Position numbers and translations under genes: made by a program. Positions 54,482 to 63,339 of a stretch of DNA of 64,000 nt are shown here, in pieces. Positions within the stretch are counted from its first letter, which is position 1. Every line of letters starts with the position of its first letter. The stretch comes from M3007 sp965249785 (GTDB lineage: Bacteria > Bacteroidota > Bacteroidia > Chitinophagales > Saprospiraceae), in NCBI GenBank assembly GCA_965249785.1, contig CBDFMU010000005.1:1-64000 (forward strand). Reading direction: 5' to 3'. A model generated the notes under the pieces. The model ran no database searches. It was not told the origin of the DNA and saw nothing but the letters and a program-made list of their open reading frames with translations.

Positions 54482-55228
54482 ATGTACCAAATCCAGCAAC
54501 ATTATAAAGAGAAGGCTTATCAAAATCTGGGTATCAATCCAAATGACTGGCAACCTGCATTAGGTTTCAGAGCAAACGAACCCATTCTAAAAAGAGTGTA
54601 TCTATATTATCAACAATTATATCAGAAAAATTCAGCGCAATTTCTTTGGGCCGGATTAGCCCGGCTTACCGGCGGACAAGTATTATTCGGAATGCAAAAT
54701 TTAGTGAAAATTGCCAAGGACCCCTGTGTGCTGACGCAGGAAATCGTGGCTGTGGCAAAGGATATTTTCGAGAATCTGGCCTGGCAGCACGAGCTGTTTC
54801 TGGCAGATCAACAGCTATTAATATCGGTATGTGAAAAGCTGGATCACCAGCAGACGCACTCCTATAAATACGCAGATTGCTGGGAAAAAATTAGTGCCAG
54901 CAACGATGAAAGTATTAGTACAGGTAATAGAATGCTGCTGGAAAACGAACAACACCACACCATCCAGCCACATTACGAAACGATTAGAAAAGACCCGTAT
55001 GCCAACCGCTATTTTCGCTTTACGCGTTTCGCTATGCGCAATATCCATCCGCACCACCGCCGCTTTATTCTGGATCATCCTTTTGGTGATGTGACCCGAT
55101 TTGATGATCGCTGGCAATGGATCGGCCACCCGCGCGGCATGTGGGCATCGTGGGTCGGATTGGCACAGACGGAAAGGGACCGCTTGGTGGCCTTATCGAA
55201 TGAAGATGTGGTCGCGCATCGCTGGTGA
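54482..55228 (+). CDS. Protein of unknown function (weakly DUF2515-like)
   Basis: A 248-residue soluble, mostly helical protein. The segment FLWAGLARLTGGQVLFGMQNL (about residues 56-76) recalls the central part of DUF2515 proteins, and the end is rich in His, Arg and Trp (HPHHRRFILDHPFGDVTRFDDRW). No signal peptide or membrane helix. It starts 46 bases after the GldM-like gene on the same strand and may be co-transcribed with it. No function can be assigned. Confidence 0.7.
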   Translation: MYQIQQHYKEKAYQNLGINPNDWQPALGFRANEPILKRVYLYYQQLYQKNSAQFLWAGLARLTGGQVLFGMQNLVKIAKDPCVLTQEIVAVAKDIFENLAWQHELFLADQQLLISVCEKLDHQQTHSYKYADCWEKISASNDESISTGNRMLLENEQHHTIQPHYETIRKDPYANRYFRFTRFAMRNIHPHHRRFILDHPFGDVTRFDDRWQWIGHPRGMWASWVGLAQTERDRLVALSNEDVVAHRW

Positions 55229-55351
55229 GTTTTCTACGCCATAATCTACTTTTATTTCAAGATAAACACGTTGTTTGGTTGTGCAAATATCTTTTTAGCG
55301 TTGAAAAAAAATACTTTTACCCCGTAAAAACAATTCTTCCTCCATACCAGC

Positions 55352-57322
55352 ATGGCTACAAAAAGAACACTTCCTAAAACATCTGTAAAACAGCAACCCG
55401 TCAAGCAGGCTGCTCCAATGATCCGCACCGATTTTTTTCAGCCCGGCTTTTGGAAACAGCATCTTTTACCCATATTGTTGCTAATGGCGATTGCCTTTGC
55501 GCTGTATGGTGTCACGATTTGGTATGGCTATATGCAAGACGATCAATTGTTTATCTGGGACAATTCGTTCGTACAAAAAGGTTGGGCAGGCTTAGGCGAT
55601 ATCTTTGGACACGACAGCCTGCTGGGTTACTATAAAGACCCTAAAATCATGCTTGAAGGCGGGCGTTACCGGCCTCTGCCGCTCGCTACTTTTGCCATGG
55701 AAGTTGGACTGTTTGGTCCAGGGAATACCAGTGTAGCGCACTTTTTCAACGTGTTGCTCTACGGCCTCACCGGAGTTTTACTCTACCGTGTTCTACTGGC
55801 TTTTCTCCCTATAAAGGAAGGCGGTAAATGGTTTTTCAGCATACCGTTTTTGGCGGCGGCGATTTTTATGCTGCACCCGCTCCATGTGGAAGTGGTGGCG
55901 AATATCAAAAGCCGCGACGAAATCCTCGCTCTGCTTGGCAGTCTCGGTGCGCTGTGGGCTACGCTGAAATATTTTGACAAACAGGAAAATCTTTGGCGAT
56001 GGATCGCGGCGGGAAGCCTTTTCCTTGGCCTGCTCTCCAAAGAAAACACAGCAACTTTTTTGGCAATCATTCCGCTCACCTTGTGGATGTTTTCCAACCT
56101 TTCGGTCAGGCGTATTTTTTCGGCTTGCTCACCAATGTTGATGGCGATGTTGCTTTTTCTTTTTCTGCGGGCCTTGGCCTTGGACACGCCTATCCAGCAT
56201 TCTGACGAATTGGTGCTAAATCCATTTTTCGGCATGGCAGGTTCGGAAAAGTGGGCTACCATCTTCGTCTCGCTGGGTTGGTCTTTGAAACTCTTGTTTT
56301 TGCCTCATCCCCTCACCACTGACTATTATCCATATCACATTGCAAAAATGAATTGGTCGGATTGGCAGGCAATTGTCTCGCTGGCGGTCTATTTGGCGAT
56401 GGGCATTTGGGCGTTCCGGCAGATGAGAAAAGCCCGTCTGCCGAAAGCTGCCAATTCGGTCGTGCCCGCCTATTGCATTTTATATTTTCTGCTGACCATC
56501 AGTGTGGTATCCAATATTTTTGTGCGCACGAGTACTTTTCTGAATGAACGTTATCTTTTTATGCCCTCGGTCGGCTTTTGTTTATTCATTGCCTGGTTCG
56601 CTGCGAAAAAACTCCCCGAAATACTCCGTAAACCAGCCACTCAACCCAATTGGGGAAGTATTGCTTTGGTCGGATTAGTAGTTATTTTGTTCGGTTTACG
56701 TGCCTGGACACGGGTGCCAGATTGGGGTGGTAACGGTAGCAGGATGGTGCAAGCCACCCTAAACGTTTCGAGCGAGAGCTATCGGGCGAATTATTACTAT
56801 GCCAATATGTTGCACCAAACCCGCTACTTGAAAATTGAAAAAGCCACGGACCAAAAATCAGTTTTAGAACGAAAAGACTTGATTGATTCTATTACTTACT
56901 ATGTCAACCGTGCGCTGGAAATCAATCCTGGCTACCGTTTGGCTGCACCGTTGAAGGTGCAGATGGCAGTCGCTAAGTTCAACACAGATAAAGATTTGGA
57001 CAAACTATTAAAAGGCTTTGAACAATTGATTCAAGGCCAACCTGCCAATGGGGATATGTTCACCATGGTAACTGATGTGCTGAAGTCCTTTAAGAGTGCC
57101 GACCCTAATATTTACAATTTCTTTTGTCACCGTGTAGGCTATATTCTTTATTTCAGGAAAATGCATAGTCCAGAAGCAGCCCTAGAATTCCTTAATCTCG
57201 CTCTCACCAATTATCCCCAGGATAGAAACACGATGCAGGATCTAATAGAAGTTTACACATCCATGGGCGATCAAGCTAAGGTACGGGAGATGCAGCAACG
57301 CATAGCCGGATTAAAGTATTAG
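55352..57322 (+). CDS. TMTC-like membrane glycosyltransferase with C-terminal TPR
   Basis: A 656-residue GT-C type membrane protein. About eleven helices span residues 38-470. GYMQDDQLFIWDN (residues 70-82) contains the acidic pair of GT-C enzymes, followed by FNVLLYGLTGVLLYRVL, MLHPLHVEVVANIKSRDEIL and NERYLFMPSVGFCLF, which match the DUF1736/TMTC protein O-mannosyltransferase pattern of eukaryotes. After the membrane part there are TPR-like helices (about 500-655). It probably uses a lipid-linked sugar to glycosylate exported proteins; donor and target are unknown. A REP-like palindrome follows. Confidence 0.82.
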   Translation: MATKRTLPKTSVKQQPVKQAAPMIRTDFFQPGFWKQHLLPILLLMAIAFALYGVTIWYGYMQDDQLFIWDNSFVQKGWAGLGDIFGHDSLLGYYKDPKIMLEGGRYRPLPLATFAMEVGLFGPGNTSVAHFFNVLLYGLTGVLLYRVLLAFLPIKEGGKWFFSIPFLAAAIFMLHPLHVEVVANIKSRDEILALLGSLGALWATLKYFDKQENLWRWIAAGSLFLGLLSKENTATFLAIIPLTLWMFSNLSVRRIFSACSPMLMAMLLFLFLRALALDTPIQHSDELVLNPFFGMAGSEKWATIFVSLGWSLKLLFLPHPLTTDYYPYHIAKMNWSDWQAIVSLAVYLAMGIWAFRQMRKARLPKAANSVVPAYCILYFLLTISVVSNIFVRTSTFLNERYLFMPSVGFCLFIAWFAAKKLPEILRKPATQPNWGSIALVGLVVILFGLRAWTRVPDWGGNGSRMVQATLNVSSESYRANYYYANMLHQTRYLKIEKATDQKSVLERKDLIDSITYYVNRALEINPGYRLAAPLKVQMAVAKFNTDKDLDKLLKGFEQLIQGQPANGDMFTMVTDVLKSFKSADPNIYNFFCHRVGYILYFRKMHSPEAALEFLNLALTNYPQDRNTMQDLIEVYTSMGDQAKVREMQQRIAGLKY

Positions 57323-57343
57323 CACAAAATTACCACACCAGGC

Positions 57344-57376
57344 AGTGGTAGTCTCACTTGAAGTGGGACTACTACT
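57344..57376. repeat. REP-like palindrome (CTTGAAG core, imperfect)
   Basis: agtggtagtctcactt (57344-57359), G, and a complement with two mismatches (57361-57376). Its left arm is identical to the one at 39904. Confidence 0.75.
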
Positions 57377-57395
57377 TTCCAAGATAACAACAACC

Positions 57396-57542
57396 ATTGA
57401 TGTGCAATATTTTAAAAAGTACGAGAAAAGTGATTCCGTGCTGGACTATAAAGAATTTCCGGGCCGCAATCACTTTGTGTTAGGACAATCTACCTGGAAG
57501 GAAAATGCGGACTATATCCTTGACTGGCTGGACAAACTTTAA
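57396..57542 (+). pseudogene. C-terminal remnant of an alpha/beta-hydrolase
   Basis: About 48 codons reading VQYFKKYEKSDSVLDYKEF, PGRNHFVLGQ and ending DYILDWLDKL. This is the typical end of an alpha/beta-hydrolase, with the catalytic histidine in RNHFV. Nothing of the core is present upstream, where a REP-like palindrome begins 20 bases before. The stub is flanked on the other side by a second palindrome. It looks like a gene mostly removed by a deletion or rearrangement. Confidence 0.6.
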
Positions 57543-57554
57543 TTCAGTAATAGC

Positions 57555-57615
57555 GAGGAAAGTACTACGTTTGTATGGCAAACAATATTTTAACGCTGGA
57601 CGTAGTACATTCCTC
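57555..57615. repeat. Inverted repeat gaggaaagtactacgt
   Basis: Arms 57555-57570 and 57600-57615 match at 15 of 16 positions, with a 29-base loop. Lies between the hydrolase stub and the next gene. Confidence 0.65.
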
Positions 57616-57676
57616 ATTCGTTACACGGTTAAAAATCAGACGCAGGAAAAATCAAACCTAACAATAAAAAGAAAAT

Positions 57677-58336
57677 ATGGCATTATTTGATCTTTTCAAA
57701 AAATCCAATAAACCTTACAAGGACGACGCTACCAATTTCGTATACGAGCTATTGTTTTGCGACAATATTGATCTATATAAAAAGAACAATCAGCAGTCTG
57801 GTGTCTATCCCTGGAATATTTTGTTTTCCAAAACGCCCAATTTGGCGGACGTAGAGAAGGTAGCGGAAGACGTAAATATGGAAACAAGGGTTAGAATACT
57901 GGCTTATAATCAACTGAGAGCAGCCGGACAAAAAATTGATAAAAAAGACTTGCAGGCCGTTATTGTAGAAGTGGGATTAGAAAATGGCCTGGATGTCGTA
58001 GCCTCATTTAGGGACGGAACGGCGCGTTATATTAACCATACCGGAAAAATGATCATTTGGGAGACTGCCGATCACCAATCTAATCTTATAACGGTTCAGT
58101 TATTTCAGGAAAGTGCAAAGGTGATCCAGCAAATTGGGCCGTGGAACCAACCCAGACGGCCGCATCCCACTAAAGATATGGTTAGGATCACGTTTTTAGT
58201 ATCCGATGGACTCTACTTTGGAGAAGGGCCGGTCAATGATTTATTTAAAGATCAATTAGCTGCTCCAGCTTTGATGGCCGCTACGAGGCTCATGCAGTAT
58301 TTGACAGAAAAAGTAATCGCTACTAATAAAAAATAA
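57677..58336 (+). CDS. Conserved protein of unknown function
   Basis: A 219-residue soluble protein starting MALFDLFKKSNKPYKDDATN. A well-ordered C-terminal part reads GLYFGEGPVNDLFKDQLAAP and then LMAATRLMQYLTEKV, a motif I have an impression of from uncharacterised proteins of several phyla. No domain with a known function is recognised and no signal peptide is seen. A strong terminator overlaps its stop codon. Confidence 0.75.
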   Translation: MALFDLFKKSNKPYKDDATNFVYELLFCDNIDLYKKNNQQSGVYPWNILFSKTPNLADVEKVAEDVNMETRVRILAYNQLRAAGQKIDKKDLQAVIVEVGLENGLDVVASFRDGTARYINHTGKMIIWETADHQSNLITVQLFQESAKVIQQIGPWNQPRRPHPTKDMVRITFLVSDGLYFGEGPVNDLFKDQLAAPALMAATRLMQYLTEKVIATNKK

Positions 58337-58368
58337 GTCCCTCGCAAAATGATTTACGAGGGACTTAT
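58333..58368. terminator. Perfect 12-base stem terminator
   Basis: ataagtccctcg (58333-58344) and cgagggacttat (58357-58368) enclose a 12-base loop and overlap the stop of the preceding gene. Sequence on either side is A/T-rich, so it may work in both directions. Confidence 0.75.
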
Positions 58369-58371
58369 AAT

Positions 58372-58408
58372 AAAAGTGGAGAGGCGGCGACTCCTCCTGT
58401 CCACTTTT
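58372..58408. terminator. Second terminator hairpin between convergent genes
   Basis: aaaagtgga (58372-58380) and tccactttt (58400-58408) are perfect arms around a GC-rich 19-base loop. Placed ten bases after the stop of the minus-strand haloperoxidase gene. Confidence 0.6.
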
Positions 58409-58417
58409 ACTAATAAT

Positions 58418-61360
58418 TTAAGGATTTGCCTTCACTATTTTTTGCAGTAATATTTTACCACTGCTAGTATCATATAGCCGCAAAATATACATGCCAGGCA
58501 TAACGCCAGAATAATCCAGCGTGGCCGTATGCTGCACTAAGTGCAGCATTTCTTCTTGCCGGATTCTGCCCGCCCCATCTATAAGTCGGGCCTGAAAAGT
58601 GCCTTCCTGCGCAAATTGGATGGTCAGAAGGTCCCGGACGGGATTCGGATAAACTTTGGCTTGCAAGCTGAATTCCGTAGTAGCAGAGACTGGTTCATCT
58701 ATCAAACCATTACAGTTGTTGTCTACATTGTCCACCACTTCCAGCGCATTGGGATTAATAGCCGCATTGGTATCATCACAATCCAGACTATTGATGGCAT
58801 ACCCGATTGGTAATACATTGGTACAATTCTGTTGTACAGAGGTGCTGTTACCAAAACCGTCGCCGTCGCTATCAAGATAAAAGGTGAAAACTGGTACATC
58901 TTCATCTATAACGCCGTTGCAGTTATTATCCAGGCCATCGCAGATTTCTACTGCATCGGGATTTAAACTGGCATTCTGATCGGAACAATCCAGTTTATTG
59001 GTCACATAACCGACTGGTGCGGTAGTTAAACAAGTATCCAATGAAATAGCAGCATCACCATAGCCATCTCCATCAATATCCGCATAATAAGTAAAAGTAG
59101 TAATGGCATCGTCCACTAAACCGTTGCAGTTATTATCTATTCCATCGCAGATTTCTACTGCATCGGGATTTAGAGCGGCATTCTGGTCGGAACAATCCAT
59201 TGCATTAGTCACATAACCTGTTGGCGCAATGGTTAAACACGTATCCAGCGAAACGGCACTATCGCCGTATCCATCCCCATCACTATCAAGATAATAGGTG
59301 TTAATAGTAATATTATCGTCTACGAGGCCATTGCAATTATTGTCAAGGCCGTCGCATAGTTCGGGCGCGCCTACATAGACAGCTGCATTAGTATCATCAC
59401 AGTCATCTATACTTGTATAACCATCGCCGTCCTTATCCTGATAGAAGTAGGTTTTAGCCAGATTAAAGGCCGCCGTACCCACTTCAATACCGATCAAGCG
59501 GCCAGGAATATCATCGAAAGGCGGGTGAATTCCGCCCCAAATGCGCGAAAGGCTGGTTTGGTCGGAAGCATCGCGATAAGTCGCGTACTGTAGTTTGATA
59601 TCCACACTGGGGCCTTTTTCCAGTCCCAGAAAAGTGCCATTGGCGGGTATTGAAAATTCAGCCATACCACCGGGAAAATACTCGTCGCCCGTCAGCATGG
59701 TCAATACTTCCGCAGAAGCCCGCGAATAAGTGGAGTGACCCGAAATATAACCTCCAAAGGGCGGTGTCACAAAAGTTTTGCGTTGGTATGGCCACCAGTT
59801 TTCGGCCAAAATCCAGTCCACCCCGGCGATTTGATTGACAGGATCGGTCACCGTCAGCGGTCCCCGCCAGGTATAAAACTTGATCTTGCCGATATTCTCG
59901 CCATTTGGCCCAGCTAAAGGATCGCCCGCCATGACTAATTCAACGGAGCCTGGACTCAATGGTACACCCGCCGGATGATAATGCGGTAAACTAGGGTCGG
60001 AACTTTGCCCTTTATCCGCCATGTAGCGCAACGCCGCCACGGGCCGCGTCCCATCGTACCAACCTTTGATGCCCCAGCAAGAAATAGCAGCATCATGCAT
60101 AGCACCTCCCAGGGTAAAATAAGCCTTCACATCCCATTCGAGCGTATCCAGCACAGGGCCCTGACCATTGAACCGGCGTACAAAATCGGGTTGATCCGCG
60201 ACGTAATTCATGATCGTAAACCAGTGTCCGGGCGGCGTTTCAGAATTAGGGCCATCGGCCCAAAACTGTGCGAGCACCCGCGTGTAGTCGCCACGGGGTA
60301 CGATCTGCGGCGTGTAAGGCTGCCCGGTTTTTGGATTGACCGTCCGACCAATACCAGGATCGCCACCATCTTCAAAATTGTAAAAATCGTGCATACTCGC
60401 CAGATCATGTGGGTACCACTGATTATTACCCAGCGACGCGGGCGAAATATCCCACATCACGCCATCTTCCGGGTCGTGGTGCGACGACCAGTGCATGACC
60501 AGCAAATAATTCCACTTAAATTCTTCTGATTCGGCAGTATTGGCCGTCGTATCTAGCAATGGCAGCGGACCTGGATCGTGATAAACCGGATATTGTACGC
60601 CATTGCGCTCGTAAATAGTTCGGTCGAACTGCGTCAAAGCGAAAGGTGTCACACTACCCCACTCCGGGCTTTGAAAATTCTGGGTGGAAGGCACCGGATT
60701 GCCGTTTTGGTCAATCGCGGTGGTCAAGTAAAGGGGCTGCCAGCGGTTGGGGTCCACTGCATTAGGATTACCGGGATTGGCCACCACCAACGGCGGATTG
60801 ACGGAGTGATAAAACTGGTTGGCATAGTTGTTTATCTCATTAGAGCCGTCTTGCTGTCCCAGTTGCAGAACGCATTGGCCGATATAATTTCCCAAAGCCG
60901 CCGCTGATCCCGACGCATAGTCAAGGGCCAGATCGTTGTAGTCGTAGCCCAGTGCCGTCATCAGGTTGCGGGCATTGGTGATCGTAGCGAAGGCATTGGG
61001 CGAGTTGGCAAACCGCCACACAATGACTCGGTAAGCCGCGTAGCTAATGGCTTTTTCCCGTGCTGCCTTGATGTCTGCTGGCACCGGAACGCCCGTAAAA
61101 GGGCAGCTGTAAGTACCTACCGTCTTCCCCAGCAGATAAGTGCTGGCCACACTGTCATAAGCTGCCCAGGCATCGTACATCGCGACAGAAACATGAAAAA
61201 GATTGCGGGCGTGGACAGGTGGACGGGCAAGATCCTGGCGGATGCCTTGTAGTAGCACTTCATTCCAGCGGCGAGCTACCGATCTTTGTGCTGTTGCTGA
61301 CCAGGAATAGGATATTATCAGCAATAAAACAAAAAGAGATCGATGTATTATTTTGTTCAT
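58418..61360 (-). CDS. Secreted vanadium-haloperoxidase-type enzyme with MopE-like repeats and T9SS sorting domain
   Basis: A 980-residue exported protein. Signal peptide ends SYSWSATAQ. The catalytic PAP2/vanadium haloperoxidase domain (about residues 25-650) has all three vanadate-binding segments: KGWYDGTRP (KX6RP), GGYISGHSTYS (SGH) and SRIWGGIHPPFDD (SRX5HX3D). Then come four copies of a 69-residue unit with DSDGDGYGD calcium-loop and EICDGIDNNCNGLVDD motifs, known from MopE-type 'putative metal-binding' repeats. The last 80 residues are a type A sorting domain (AKVYPNPVRDLLTIQF; MPGMYILRLYD). The ATG at 61360 precedes the signal peptide. Substrate (halide oxidation or phosphatase) not determined. 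Confidence 0.9.
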   Translation of the reverse strand: MNKIIHRSLFVLLLIISYSWSATAQRSVARRWNEVLLQGIRQDLARPPVHARNLFHVSVAMYDAWAAYDSVASTYLLGKTVGTYSCPFTGVPVPADIKAAREKAISYAAYRVIVWRFANSPNAFATITNARNLMTALGYDYNDLALDYASGSAAALGNYIGQCVLQLGQQDGSNEINNYANQFYHSVNPPLVVANPGNPNAVDPNRWQPLYLTTAIDQNGNPVPSTQNFQSPEWGSVTPFALTQFDRTIYERNGVQYPVYHDPGPLPLLDTTANTAESEEFKWNYLLVMHWSSHHDPEDGVMWDISPASLGNNQWYPHDLASMHDFYNFEDGGDPGIGRTVNPKTGQPYTPQIVPRGDYTRVLAQFWADGPNSETPPGHWFTIMNYVADQPDFVRRFNGQGPVLDTLEWDVKAYFTLGGAMHDAAISCWGIKGWYDGTRPVAALRYMADKGQSSDPSLPHYHPAGVPLSPGSVELVMAGDPLAGPNGENIGKIKFYTWRGPLTVTDPVNQIAGVDWILAENWWPYQRKTFVTPPFGGYISGHSTYSRASAEVLTMLTGDEYFPGGMAEFSIPANGTFLGLEKGPSVDIKLQYATYRDASDQTSLSRIWGGIHPPFDDIPGRLIGIEVGTAAFNLAKTYFYQDKDGDGYTSIDDCDDTNAAVYVGAPELCDGLDNNCNGLVDDNITINTYYLDSDGDGYGDSAVSLDTCLTIAPTGYVTNAMDCSDQNAALNPDAVEICDGIDNNCNGLVDDAITTFTYYADIDGDGYGDAAISLDTCLTTAPVGYVTNKLDCSDQNASLNPDAVEICDGLDNNCNGVIDEDVPVFTFYLDSDGDGFGNSTSVQQNCTNVLPIGYAINSLDCDDTNAAINPNALEVVDNVDNNCNGLIDEPVSATTEFSLQAKVYPNPVRDLLTIQFAQEGTFQARLIDGAGRIRQEEMLHLVQHTATLDYSGVMPGMYILRLYDTSSGKILLQKIVKANP
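58690..59405. repeat. 207-base tandem coding repeat inside the haloperoxidase gene
   Basis: The MopE-like units repeat at exactly 207 bases (for example cggaacaatcc at 58981 and again at 59188). The two central copies are nearly identical at DNA level; the outer two have diverged. Four units in all. Confidence 0.8.
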
Positions 61361-61464
61361 CCGAATAATTAGCATTAAAAAGTGAGATACGCAATGATTA
61401 AATCTCGCAAATATTTAAAAATAACTCCGGCAATTCCTTAAATTAGCATTAAAATTGATATTAG

Positions 61465-62014
61465 TTAGCGTAGCAAAGAGCCTGTGTAGCCGGTCTCCTC
61501 GGCAATTTTTTTCGCTCGTTCGCGGGACATTTCCGGGTTGTCGGGCGTAAACGTTCCCAATCCATCCACATAGCGATTGAACATACAAAAGGCTGCCGCA
61601 ATGAGCACGGTATCGTGGATTTCCAGATCGGATGCACCTAACTGACGCGCTATTTCGATTTGGTCTTTGGTAACAAATTTTCCACCCGTTTGCACACTTT
61701 TGGCCACGGCCAATAAAGCTTTCATCTTTTCTGAAATAAGTGCGGTCTGATAATTTTTCCACCCTTGTTGCACCAAGCGTTTCTTCTTCCAGGATATAAT
61801 ATTGGGCCACCGCGCCATGAATATTTTGGCAAAAGAAGCAGTCGTTGCGCGACGAAACGAAGGTGGCGATCAATTCTCGTTCGCCTTGGGTGAGCGTGGA
61901 TTCGCCACGCAGCGGGATTTGGGTGAGGTCTCGGATGGGCTCGGCGGCGTCCTTGCGGTATTCGAGCAGCCCGGTAATGCCGGGCAAATGGGCTTCTAAA
62001 GGAATGTGTGGCAT
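61465..62014 (-). CDS. Carboxymuconolactone-decarboxylase/AhpD-like peroxidase-related protein, one-base frameshift
   Basis: About 183 residues after repair. The first frame holds MPHIPLEAHLPGITGLLEYR and the catalytic SSRNDCFFCQNIHGAV (CxxC with downstream H, the AhpD motif). After ILEEETL the coding continues one base out of frame at about 61773-61776 as VQQGWKNYQTALISEKMKAL and then KDQIEIARQLGASDLEIHDT, ending GYTGSLLR at 61465. Removing one base joins them. Proteins of this type act as alkylhydroperoxidase-like enzymes, but the substrate is unknown. Confidence 0.85.
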
Positions 62015-62106
62015 GTACTTGCGTCCCTTGATGAATAGAGTGCAAGGTTAGGGCAGGGAAAAATGGGGCGGCTTAGAATGTGCTTAGAAAGGGAGGCAAT
62101 ATCTAC

Positions 62107-63276
62107 CTATATAATTTGATTGATCGCTTTAAATTTTTTGGCAAAATCAACGATTACCCAACTTGCGATCAACGATCCCGAAAATACGATCCCAAATTTA
62201 AAAATGACTGACAGTGAACTATTCAATAACAAAAACTGAGCCCACGTAATAAAGATATAGTGTATCAGGTAAATTCCAAATGCATTGGCCGAAAGATTGG
62301 TAAGAACCCTGGAATACTTGTTCATTCTTTGTCTGAAAAAAGCCACAAATGCAAAACTGCTAGCCAAACACGAAGCCACAAAGAACAAATCGTAGATCAA
62401 CCAGCCAGCCGTACTACTCAGTTGATAAAACTTTACAATATCAGCACCAAAAATAGAAAGCAAAGTAATAGAAGTATAACAAAGCAAACAAATGATCGCC
62501 CAAAATGCCCACGACTTGTTCAGCCATTTATTATTAGCAAATAAATAATTCTGCCAATCGCCGCTGCCAATACAAACTCCAAAAAGAAAGAATGTAAAAT
62601 AAAACAACACCCTATTCACCTGAAAATCAAAAGGATACCAACCCGTCCATTTGTATTGCCCGACCCACAGGCTTAAAGGAATCAAAGCAATAGAAACGAT
62701 GAGGAAGCAAGTCAACCAAAATACAAAAAGTCTTTTAGCAAGCCTTGCGGTTGCCACTGACACCCGCTCATAAAATCCGGCAGGAATAATAACGGCAAGA
62801 ACATTAAATACCAGTAATTCCCAAATAAACCAGGGCGGCCCTACTGGCCATTGTTGATGTACAATGTAATCCTGTATAAAAAGCGAAATATTGAATTGAT
62901 GAGTAACTAAATAAAAAGAAGGCAAATAAGCCACAGGAATAATCAGGCAAACTGCTATAATAAAAGGCACACCCAATCTTTTGAATCGTTCTCGTAAAAA
63001 TAGTCGTACACCTTTTTTCTGCAAACTCTTAAAAACGAACAGCCCACTGATGAAAAACATCAATGACATAAAAAATATATCATTAAAGTTTTCAAAAATG
63101 TCCATGCCTATCCATCTGGAATCATCCACCACAGGATTAGTAGAGTTGATATAAGTAGTCGTATCAAAATAGGCGAAAGTGGTGTAAGCCAGCGAGGAAT
63201 GGTGCGCTACCACCAAAACCGTCAAAAACGAACGCAGGTAATCTATCCAAATATTTCTATTGGTGGTATTGTCCAT
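62107..63276 (-). CDS. Acyltransferase family 3 membrane protein
   Basis: A 389-residue polytopic acyltransferase (OafA/OpgC-like). It starts IWIDYLRSFLTVLVVAHHSSL, the family N-terminus with the catalytic histidine, followed by MFFISGLFVFKSLQKKG with the basic loop. About ten membrane helices follow. Such enzymes O-acetylate or O-succinylate sugars of the cell surface or periplasm. It is more AT-rich than the surroundings. The neighbouring alpha-galactosidase gene is upstream on the same strand with a 63-base gap. Confidence 0.88.
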   Translation of the reverse strand: MDNTTNRNIWIDYLRSFLTVLVVAHHSSLAYTTFAYFDTTTYINSTNPVVDDSRWIGMDIFENFNDIFFMSLMFFISGLFVFKSLQKKGVRLFLRERFKRLGVPFIIAVCLIIPVAYLPSFYLVTHQFNISLFIQDYIVHQQWPVGPPWFIWELLVFNVLAVIIPAGFYERVSVATARLAKRLFVFWLTCFLIVSIALIPLSLWVGQYKWTGWYPFDFQVNRVLFYFTFFLFGVCIGSGDWQNYLFANNKWLNKSWAFWAIICLLCYTSITLLSIFGADIVKFYQLSSTAGWLIYDLFFVASCLASSFAFVAFFRQRMNKYSRVLTNLSANAFGIYLIHYIFITWAQFLLLNSSLSVIFKFGIVFSGSLIASWVIVDFAKKFKAINQII

Positions 63277-63339
63277 GTCAGGTTATTTTGCTGCACTATG
63301 GACAAGGGAAAATACCATTTCGTTGCATCTTTCGGAAAA

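Noticed and set aside
58690..59405. Regular repeat first considered as a CRISPR or DNA satellite
   Set aside because: The 207-base period is in frame and encodes the 69-residue metal-binding units of the haloperoxidase-type protein.
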